Shown here piece by piece: positions 6,796 through 12,359 of a stretch of 12,359 nucleotides of DNA. Source of the stretch: Cytophagales bacterium (GTDB lineage: Bacteria; Bacteroidota; Bacteroidia; Cytophagales; UBA9547); the NCBI GenBank assembly GCA_025360395.1, contig JANYCH010000353.1, positions 1-12,359 on the forward strand, in the 5' to 3' direction. The notes beneath the pieces were generated by a model. That model was not told the origin of the DNA and ran no database searches. It saw only the letters and a program-made list of their open reading frames with translations. Positions within the stretch are counted from its first letter, which is position 1, and each line of letters begins with the position of its first letter. The translations under genes and the position numbers were made by a program.

Positions 6796-8055
6796 TTATT
6801 TTTTGATAATTTCTATTGATGGTAAAGGAAAAATGAAGCCTATTCCAGCTTCTATTGCCTCCTTTTCCCTTTCTAAAAACTCCTCTTTAAAGTGCCAGGG
6901 CAATACAAGATAATAATCAGGTTTCATTGCCCTGGATTCTGCTTCGCTAATAATTGGGATGTCGGTTCCTAAAGTCATTGCCCCATATTTGTCAGGATTT
7001 CTTTCGGCTGCAAAATCAATTATCCTGTGATCTATTCCACACCACTGTAAAATGGTGTTTCCTTTTGTTGAAGCACCATAAATATGGATGGTTTTTCCAT
7101 CTTTTTTTAAATTTTTTAGAAGATGGTTTAATTCTTCTTTATGTACATTGATCCTGTCCTGAAAATGACGGTAAGGTTTATCCGTATCTAATTCCAGGTC
7201 AAACTCATCCTGCCTGAATTGTTTGAGATTTTCCATGAACTCTTCATTTTTCCAGGAAAAATTATCCGTATGAGTTGCAAAACATCTTATGCTACCTCCA
7301 TTTATATCATTGTGAATTACATTGATAATCTTCATTTCGGCACGTTGCATAATGCCTTCTATCACTGCCAAACTATAGTATTCAATATGTTCGTGACAAA
7401 TGGTGTCATAAGAATTCATTTTTAGCATAGTAGGCATGTATGACATTTCGAAAATCCAAATGCCATCTTTGGCTAAAACTTCTTTTACAGACTTGCTAAA
7501 TAATACAGGATCTTCCAGATCATAAAACATCGCAATAGAAGTAACGATGTCGAACTTCTGATTATTTATCCTGTTTATTAATTCGTTTGATGGGAAAATA
7601 TCCTGGATTACGTTAATATTTCCTTTGATTTCTTGAGCTACATCTGATGGATCTACACCATATTTTTGAAACTGTTCCGGATAGTATTTTAACAGTGTTC
7701 CGTCATTACAACCGATGTCTAATACTCTTGCGTTCGGTTTAGATACAAACTTGATAGCGGAATCTGCAATGCCTTTTAAATGATCGTGCATTGTTTTATT
7801 GGTACCTGAGCGGTACCAATATGCTGAATAAAGAATTTGTGGAGGTACCGTATGCAGCATTTGCAATAAACCGCAGGCATTTTCATCCAACATAGGATTA
7901 CATCTTACTAATGAACAAGCTATCCTTCTATTTGGAGGTAATTCCTTGCCTGATTTAATAAAAGAACCTTGTAAATGTTGTTCACCAAGATTTATGACCG
8001 GTGTAAGGGATTTGGAACCACAAACACGACAAGTTGTTCTATGAGTTAAGTGCAT
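6796..8055 (-). CDS. Zinc-finger sugar C-methyltransferase (TylC3/NovU/TcaB9-like)
   Basis: The 419-residue protein shows the three-part layout of NDP-4-keto-sugar C-methyltransferases. The N-terminal zinc-binding region has C9-x2-C12 and further Cys at 47, 52 and 61 in a RCNPMLDENACGLLQM segment. The central SAM-binding domain carries VLDIGCNDGTLL (111-122), the acidic YGVDPSD (132-138) and HEHIEYYSL (221-229), the segment holding the family's proposed catalytic His/Tyr residues. The C-terminal Rossmann-like domain carries IHIYGASTKGNTILQW (323-338). Known relatives add a methyl group to the C3 carbon of dTDP-4-keto-6-deoxy sugars, forming branched deoxysugars. Full length and intact motifs suggest an active enzyme. 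Its neighbour at 5908-6780 could supply or finish the keto-sugar. The start is 43 bases after the preceding methyltransferase gene, the largest gap in the block. A nucleotide other than dTDP is possible. Confidence 0.88.
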   Translation of the reverse strand: MHLTHRTTCRVCGSKSLTPVINLGEQHLQGSFIKSGKELPPNRRIACSLVRCNPMLDENACGLLQMLHTVPPQILYSAYWYRSGTNKTMHDHLKGIADSAIKFVSKPNARVLDIGCNDGTLLKYYPEQFQKYGVDPSDVAQEIKGNINVIQDIFPSNELINRINNQKFDIVTSIAMFYDLEDPVLFSKSVKEVLAKDGIWIFEMSYMPTMLKMNSYDTICHEHIEYYSLAVIEGIMQRAEMKIINVIHNDINGGSIRCFATHTDNFSWKNEEFMENLKQFRQDEFDLELDTDKPYRHFQDRINVHKEELNHLLKNLKKDGKTIHIYGASTKGNTILQWCGIDHRIIDFAAERNPDKYGAMTLGTDIPIISEAESRAMKPDYYLVLPWHFKEEFLEREKEAIEAGIGFIFPLPSIEIIKK

Positions 8056-8098
8056 ATCAAAAGTTAATTGGGTAAGATGAAAAAGTTAAAATTAATTA

Positions 8099-8872
8099 TT
8101 AAGAGGTTTTTTGAACCATACATATAATATGATATGGTGCCTGTTTTTCTATTTGAATAATTTTTAACCCAGCGTATTTCAATAATTCAGTTAGGTTGTT
8201 CTGATCAAATGTATGATGGTGTAAACATCTGTTCTCCAGGTTTAACAAAGATCTTTTGGCAAATTCTTCTTTATTGCCAGCTCGTTTATCCATTGTAAGA
8301 TCATGGTATTCTAAAATTTCTTCCATATGAGAGAGATCATCTTCACCCATAGTATTATTAAAATCTTCAATAAAATGATTTAATGTTGTTAAAGGCCGGT
8401 TATGGTCAAAAGTGTTTGCCTTGTCAGGAACAACGATCAATAAATAACCGTTTCTTTTTACAACTCTTTTCCATTCAATTATTGCTTTTATAGCATTCCC
8501 GCAATGTTCTAAACAATGGCTGCTTAGTAGGAAATCATAGGTTTCATCTTCAATGCCTTTAAGATCTGCGGCCTCTTTTATAAATTGGAATCCTGATTTT
8601 CCTTTATAAAACCTGAAATTATTTCCTTCTTTCAATGAGCCTTCCCAAACTGTACTTCCGCTGAAATTGCAGCAATCTAAAGAAGTTATATGCTTATAAA
8701 TTGGTAAAACATCGTAATCATTAAAAATCTGGCTTGGCCCTCCAATTTCAATTCCTTTTTTACCCCTTACCAGATTTATATATAAATCAGGGTTTTTTAC
8801 AGTTATTCTAATGGACGGAAAAATGAATCCAAGAAAATACCGGATTATATTTTTAAGTTTTAATCTGTCCAT
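8099..8872 (-). CDS. Class I SAM-dependent methyltransferase (Methyltransf_11-like)
   Basis: The 257-residue protein has a class I methyltransferase fold with GIEIGGPS (40-47) as SAM-binding loop. FLLSSHCLEHCGNAIKAIIEW (115-135) forms the strand and following helix that carry the usual S-x-x-x-E-H signature. WKRVVKRNGYLLIVVPD (134-150) is the next strand, typical of Methyltransf_11 enzymes. The region HHHTFDQNNLTELLKYAGL (218-236) matches the C-terminal helix before the last strands. No signal peptide or membrane segment is apparent. The gene lies between a GT2 and a C-methyltransferase, 21 bases after the former, so glycan or sugar methylation is the likely role. The substrate and the methylated atom cannot be told. 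It is one of four methyltransferases in the window. The start at 8872 fits the spacing; a basic helix precedes the SAM loop. Confidence 0.78.
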   Translation of the reverse strand: MDRLKLKNIIRYFLGFIFPSIRITVKNPDLYINLVRGKKGIEIGGPSQIFNDYDVLPIYKHITSLDCCNFSGSTVWEGSLKEGNNFRFYKGKSGFQFIKEAADLKGIEDETYDFLLSSHCLEHCGNAIKAIIEWKRVVKRNGYLLIVVPDKANTFDHNRPLTTLNHFIEDFNNTMGEDDLSHMEEILEYHDLTMDKRAGNKEEFAKRSLLNLENRCLHHHTFDQNNLTELLKYAGLKIIQIEKQAPYHIICMVQKTS

Positions 8873-8893
8873 CTTAGAATTCTTAGGAAGTTA

Positions 8894-9898
8894 TTATGAT
8901 TTTAATAATTGACCGAAATACCTGCTTTTTCTGATAAAATATTGATAAACGATAGATTTATTAAAAATAGGAGTGGCAAAGGTATTTAGTGAATTTGTTC
9001 GATTTATTTTGCTGAGAATGACATGGGCATAAAAACTAAAGTGCGCCTTTAAAATTGCAGAAACAAACCTGAATTCTAATTTCATAAAATGTCTTAAACC
9101 GGATATTCCATCTAAAATCAATCTTATAAATATGGTGTGATAAAGTTTTTGCCTTGGTAAATTTTTGTACAACAAAAATAATCCATTCCTGTAGTTTAAA
9201 AAGGTTTTATATGGACTGGATTTTTGCAATGTTCCGCCCCCCAAGTGATATACAGTACTTTCACTGGTGTATAAAATTTTATAACCTAAATTCTTAAGCC
9301 TCCAACATAAATCTATTTCTTCCATATGGGCAAAAAACGCCCAATCAAAACCAGCATGTTTATGGAATAAGTCAGATCTAATAAACATACATGCTCCTGA
9401 GGCCCAGAAAATTTCAGAAACATCGTTGTACTGTGCTTTATCTTCTTCCAAGGTGTCAAAAATTCGTCCTCTGCAAAACGGATATCCTAACCAGTCAATA
9501 TGCCCTCCGGCACCACCAGCGTATTCGAAAAAACTTTCGTTTTCGTAGGATAAAATTTTAGGTTGAACCGCAGCAACATCTGGTTGTTTGTCGAAAATCT
9601 CAATTATCGGATCGATCCAGCCTTCTGTAACTTCAACATCAGAATTCAGTAAGACATAATATTCTGATTTTATTTGCTGTAAACCTTTATTATAACCATC
9701 ACAAAATCCCAGATTTCGGTCATGCCTTATAACAGATATAGCTGGATAAGTTATTGAAAGCCAATCCTTAGATCCGTCCATCGAGCCATTGTCCACAACA
9801 AATATTGAATGGCCTATTGAATGTTGAACAACTGAAGGCAAAAACGTTTTTAAATGTCGTAAACCATTCCAGGTAAGGATAACAATTGCAACTTTCAT
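8894..9898 (-). CDS. WbbL-like family 2 glycosyltransferase
   Basis: The 334-residue protein belongs to the rhamnosyltransferase-like (WbbL) group of GT2. VAIVILTWNG (3-12) is the first GT-A strand and FVVDNGSMDGS (33-43) binds the nucleotide. NLGFCDGYNKGL (62-73) is the group's hallmark NxGFxxGxN segment. LNSDVEV (84-90) contains the metal-binding Asp, FWASGACMFIR (164-174) follows, and FFAHMEEIDLCWRLK (188-202) carries the acidic EEIDL motif that includes the catalytic base. These enzymes often transfer rhamnose or another deoxysugar from a dTDP donor, but donor identity is not fixed by these motifs. It would act at the cytoplasmic face on lipid-linked intermediates. The gene begins 19 bases after ybaB and is 21 bases from the next methyltransferase gene, so cotranscription is likely. 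The C-terminal 90 residues are basic and probably associate with the membrane or partners. Confidence 0.9.
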   Translation of the reverse strand: MKVAIVILTWNGLRHLKTFLPSVVQHSIGHSIFVVDNGSMDGSKDWLSITYPAISVIRHDRNLGFCDGYNKGLQQIKSEYYVLLNSDVEVTEGWIDPIIEIFDKQPDVAAVQPKILSYENESFFEYAGGAGGHIDWLGYPFCRGRIFDTLEEDKAQYNDVSEIFWASGACMFIRSDLFHKHAGFDWAFFAHMEEIDLCWRLKNLGYKILYTSESTVYHLGGGTLQKSSPYKTFLNYRNGLFLLYKNLPRQKLYHTIFIRLILDGISGLRHFMKLEFRFVSAILKAHFSFYAHVILSKINRTNSLNTFATPIFNKSIVYQYFIRKSRYFGQLLKS

Positions 9899-9917
9899 AG
9901 TGGAGTGGAAGCCTGAA

Positions 9918-10259
9918 TTACCGGGCGCCGAATAAGCTGTTTAAGTCTAAACCAGGTATATTTGGCATAACTCCTTCTGTAGCTTTTTTCATTTCATCCT
10001 TTGACTTTTCAGCCACACTTTCCATTGCTTTATTGACTGCTGCCACACAAAGGTCCTGTAACATTTCGTGGTCTTCAGGTTTAATTAAAGAAGGATCAAT
10101 GTCCAGTTTTAATAGTTTGAACTGGCCATTTACTTTAGCCTTGACCATTCCTCCACCAGATTCACCTTCGGCACTTATGTTTTGCAAATTGTCTTTGGCT
10201 TTTTGAAGATTGGCTTGCATTTCTTTCACTTTGCCAAACATATTCATCATGTCGAACAT
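9918..10259 (-). CDS. ybaB: YbaB/EbfC family nucleoid-associated protein
   Basis: The 113-residue protein matches the YbaB/EbfC family in length and pattern. A Met-rich N-terminal MFDMMNMFGKVKEMQANL is followed by a helix to about residue 28. GESGGGMVKAKVNGQFKLLKLDIDP (32-56) forms the conserved beta-sheet with the G-x-V-x-x-x-x-N-G signature, and a long C-terminal helix (about 64-95) ends in a flexible tail. Family members form tweezer-shaped dimers that bind DNA with little or loose sequence specificity. In many bacteria the gene sits beside dnaX and recR. Here it lies between a type IX-secreted protein gene (11-base gap) and a glycosyltransferase gene (19-base gap). That odd position could mean it is simply carried in the transcript, or that it affects expression of the glycan operon; the sequence does not decide this. 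Confidence 0.93.
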   Translation of the reverse strand: MFDMMNMFGKVKEMQANLQKAKDNLQNISAEGESGGGMVKAKVNGQFKLLKLDIDPSLIKPEDHEMLQDLCVAAVNKAMESVAEKSKDEMKKATEGVMPNIPGLDLNSLFGAR

Positions 10260-10270
10260 ACTTTCAGATT

Positions 10271-12121
10271 TTATTTTATTAATTGTAAAGTACCATTTCT
10301 TTTATAAACATTTCCCTGCTTATCAGTAGCTTGTACTTTGTACATGTAAGTATCAACTGGCGCATTTTGTCCGTTTACTTTACCATCCCAACCCTGCCGA
10401 AATGATTTTGTTGCGAAAACACCTTCGCCATTCCGGTTCCAAATCTCTAAATTAAATTCCCTGATAAATAAACCTTCAGCATGGAATATATCGTTTAATC
10501 CATCTCCATTAGGGGTAAATGCATTTGGCATATTAAAATTGCCTTTTTGCAAGGCTTTAAAAATATTGGAATAAGATATTTTACCTGAAGTAGAAACAGC
10601 CTTAATTCTAAAGTTGATAACCTGTTCTAAGGTATCAAGACCTTTATCTATATACTCGAGCGAATTGCCAACACTTACAGATGAATATGGATTTCCATTT
10701 TCATCTGTTTTTTCCACAATATATTCCTTAACGCCCTCAGCCCAGCCTACATAAGGTTTCCAGATCAAATTTCTGGATAAGGCATCAACAACAAAACCAC
10801 TTAAAAAGACGGGACATGACAAAGAACTGTAATCTGATGTATTTCCGCAGTTGTCGGTATAAGATACCTTGTAACAAATTTGATTAACTATTGGATAATT
10901 GAGTATATCAACAAAACCTGTTGTATTACTGTTGCCAAGGAAATTGTAAACAGATTTATCTGTGGAACTTATAACTGTGTAACTATTTACTAATGAAACG
11001 GTAGCTGGCCATTCCAAATTAATAAATCCACCTTTCACATCTGACTGCAAATCTGATATAGTAAAAGGTTTTTTCTTACTAATAGCATTCAGACATATTT
11101 TGTTGGATATAGAGATTGAGTTTTCAGGCGTTGTTTCAGTTATTTGGTAACAATAGTTATTCCCACATTTAATAATGGTATCTGAATATTGCCTGGGTTG
11201 AGGTCGAACTTGAAAATCAGAATTAGATTGGCCGTTAACAGCTATAGAAAAATTATTGCCGGATGAATTTGTTTCCCAGGTCAGATTGTTTTTTTCCGGG
11301 ACGGCAGTTCCTTTCAATTTAATTGTGCAAACCTCATTCGAAAAACTTCCCGTTTGACCGCAATAATCTATTGCCCTCATTTTTACACAGTAAAGAAGGT
11401 CCTTATTTAATGCTTTTAAATTTAACGATTGCTGGCTGCTGTTTTTAATCGTATCATAAATAGAATAAGTGTTCGAAACATTGTCTTTGATCTGCACCTG
11501 GTACATTTCACTGCTAATACCATTATAAAATATATCAGCTGATAAATCGTCATTCACTGTTAATTTGAAAATACTCACATTAGGTAAAATCACATTTCCT
11601 GTTGATGTCAGTGTGGTTTGACCGCCGCATTTTGCGCCAAAATAATTGCCTTTTATGCTGATAGGAGAGAAGTTAAGATCAACTATGCCAGAGGATCCCT
11701 TTTTTATAGTGTCTTTTTTATTTGTGCTGCTTGTGAGAATGTATTCATCATATTGAACATCATTTGCTATGATTAAAGCTTTGTTATTTGCACAAGGAAA
11801 TGAAGTTATTTTTGGATTTGGTGTGGGTTTAACAAGAACTGAATGAGTTATTTTTTTTATTGTAGCAGTTGAACCACAAGTGAAATTTCCACTTTGCGTT
11901 ACAAAATATAATCCAGGATTGTCATAAGTATGAGAAGTTACGGCAGTTGGTGGGCCGTTTGTTTCATAAACATATTCCACAGATCCGTTACTGCAATCTT
12001 TAACAGTGAATGTATATGGGGCGCAACCCAATGAATCTGGTTGGATGTTAAAACAAGGGCACTTTTGCGAAATACCCGCAAAAGAAAGACATAAACCAAA
12101 AAAAAGTAAAAGCGTCTTCAA
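10271..12121 (-). CDS. PKD/Fn3-like secreted protein with type B (gliding-motility) T9SS sorting domain
   Basis: The 616-residue protein is predicted to be exported and delivered to the cell surface or medium. Residues 1-18 form a signal peptide (Lys2, hydrophobic core, small residues before Gln19). A PKD-like domain at about 30-97 contains the TYDNPGLYFVT signature. From about 190 to 525 there are several diverged Ig/Fn3-like units sharing a pattern of Cys-Tyr/Val, a D-x-CG turn and a second Cys (for example 245-265 and 416-436). The C-terminal 85 residues carry MPNAFTPNGDGLNDIF (531-546), IWNRNGEGVF (560-569) and GWDG (577-580), the hallmark of the type B sorting domain of type IX secretion. 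The start is TTG at 12121-12119: no in-frame ATG precedes it, a TAA lies immediately upstream, and the next Met (205) is far inside, while the TTG gives a perfect signal peptide. It is first in the block that continues into ybaB. Confidence 0.88.
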   Translation of the reverse strand: MKTLLLFFGLCLSFAGISQKCPCFNIQPDSLGCAPYTFTVKDCSNGSVEYVYETNGPPTAVTSHTYDNPGLYFVTQSGNFTCGSTATIKKITHSVLVKPTPNPKITSFPCANNKALIIANDVQYDEYILTSSTNKKDTIKKGSSGIVDLNFSPISIKGNYFGAKCGGQTTLTSTGNVILPNVSIFKLTVNDDLSADIFYNGISSEMYQVQIKDNVSNTYSIYDTIKNSSQQSLNLKALNKDLLYCVKMRAIDYCGQTGSFSNEVCTIKLKGTAVPEKNNLTWETNSSGNNFSIAVNGQSNSDFQVRPQPRQYSDTIIKCGNNYCYQITETTPENSISISNKICLNAISKKKPFTISDLQSDVKGGFINLEWPATVSLVNSYTVISSTDKSVYNFLGNSNTTGFVDILNYPIVNQICYKVSYTDNCGNTSDYSSLSCPVFLSGFVVDALSRNLIWKPYVGWAEGVKEYIVEKTDENGNPYSSVSVGNSLEYIDKGLDTLEQVINFRIKAVSTSGKISYSNIFKALQKGNFNMPNAFTPNGDGLNDIFHAEGLFIREFNLEIWNRNGEGVFATKSFRQGWDGKVNGQNAPVDTYMYKVQATDKQGNVYKRNGTLQLIK

Positions 12122-12139
12122 TTAATAATTATTGCGGTT

Positions 12140-12147
12140 CAAATATA
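12140..12147 (-). promoter_or_regulatory. Bacteroidota-type -7 box (TATATTTG) before the secreted-protein gene
   Basis: Read on the minus strand these bases are TATATTTG, an exact match to the TAnnTTTG -7 consensus of the Bacteroidota primary sigma factor. The implied start of transcription is near 12133, about a dozen bases before the TTG start at 12121. A good TTG -33 element at the usual spacing is not present; the closest TTG is too near. This is the best candidate promoter for the six-gene minus-strand block. Confidence 0.5.
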
Positions 12148-12211
12148 CTTAAATCATCAAGGTGTACCTAAACGAAATTTAAACCACAACGTATTAATTC
12201 ATATCCTTTAA

Positions 12212-12240
12212 TTGTAACAAAATTTTTATAACAGTATTTG
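12212..12240 (+). promoter_or_regulatory. Candidate -33/-7 promoter for the right-edge gene
   Basis: A TTG at 12212-12214 lies 25 bases before TTTG at 12237-12240. This spacing is close to that of Bacteroidota promoters (-33 TTG, -7 TAnnTTTG), although the TA of the -7 box is AG here. The implied leader to the ATG at 12277 is about 30 bases. The region from 12122 to 12276 is the divergent intergenic spacer and otherwise holds only A/T-rich sequence and a minor interrupted palindrome (AGGT-GT-ACCT near 12160). Confidence 0.3.
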
Positions 12241-12276
12241 ATATAGAATCTGATAATAAGTAAAAGCAAACAAAAG

Positions 12277-12359
12277 ATGTATAGAAAAATGCAGAAAACA
12301 ATAAACTTTCTAACAGGCATATTCCTCAGTTTAGCCTCTATAGTTTGTTCCCAAACATT
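12277..12359 (+). CDS. 5' end of a secreted-protein gene (signal peptide only)
   Basis: Twenty-seven codons are visible from an ATG at 12277 before the right edge. The peptide has a basic N-terminus (Arg3, Lys4, Lys7), a hydrophobic stretch at about residues 11-24 and a likely cleavage region around Cys24-Ser-Gln-Thr27, which together look like a Sec signal peptide. The Cys is preceded by Val rather than Gly, Ala or Ser, so a lipoprotein signal is less likely. A second in-frame ATG at 12289 would still keep the hydrophobic core. The gene diverges from the type IX cargo gene. Its mature function is unseen; a further surface protein would fit, but that is only context. Confidence 0.6.
   Translation, partial: MYRKMQKTINFLTGIFLSLASIVCSQT

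Noticed and set aside
6345..7425. Open frames at 6345-6536 (minus), 6954-7151 and 7219-7425 (plus)
   Set aside because: The first is an alternative frame of the SDR gene; the other two are antisense to the C-methyltransferase. None has independent support.
12157..12171. Interrupted palindrome AGGT-GT-ACCT in the divergent spacer
   Set aside because: Four-base arms are too short to propose an operator without a second copy or a known regulator.
1..12359. CRISPR array, tRNA/rRNA, insertion sequence, toxin-antitoxin or defence system
   Set aside because: I read both strands for repeat-spacer patterns, terminal inverted repeats, transposase motifs and RNA gene signatures and saw none; nearly all the sequence is occupied by glycan or surface-protein genes.

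Overview
The window looks like part of a surface-glycan (O-antigen, capsule or exopolysaccharide) biosynthesis region from a Bacteroidota bacterium. The best taxonomic clue is the secreted protein at 10271-12121, which ends in a gliding-motility-type (type B) sorting domain of the type IX secretion system, a system confined to this phylum. Supporting clues are the A/T-rich sequence, starts preceded by A/T-rich rather than Shine-Dalgarno-like sequence, and a perfect TAnnTTTG -7 box before that gene. A Cytophagales- or Sphingobacteriales-like host is likely; genus cannot be read from the sequence.

Layout. (1) 1-2069, minus strand: a Wzx-like flippase followed by a MycE/TylE-like sugar O-methyltransferase that runs off the left edge. 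(2) 2079-5814, plus strand: four tightly packed genes, namely an FkbM methyltransferase, a StrF-like glycosyltransferase, a GT2 glycosyltransferase overlapping it by 16 bases, and a putative fucosyltransferase-like (NodZ/FUT8-type fold) protein. (3) 5815-5907: a 93-base convergent spacer. (4) 12121-5908, minus strand: six genes with gaps of 11-43 bases, probably one transcript, namely a type IX-secreted PKD protein, a YbaB/EbfC DNA-binding protein, a WbbL-type GT2, a class I methyltransferase, a zinc-finger sugar C-methyltransferase and a GDP-mannose-4,6-dehydratase-like SDR. (5) 12122-12276: a divergent promoter region, then the first 27 codons of a new plus-strand gene encoding a signal peptide. 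No gene-free stretch exceeds 300 bases.

How the genes fit together (inference): the SDR and C-methyltransferase would make or modify a nucleotide-activated, possibly branched deoxysugar. Three or four glycosyltransferases would build the repeat unit on a lipid carrier, the FkbM, MycE-like and Methyltransf_11-like enzymes would decorate it with methyl groups, and the flippase would move it across the inner membrane. No initiating phosphoglycosyltransferase, Wzy polymerase or ligase is visible, so the pathway must continue outside the window. I found no CRISPR array, RNA gene, insertion sequence or evident defence system. The points most worth checking are an SDR whose catalytic lysine is replaced by arginine, an overlap of two glycosyltransferase genes on an in-phase A_AAA_AAA heptamer, divergent start codons only 9 bases apart, and the transcriptional coupling of a type IX cargo gene to glycan genes.
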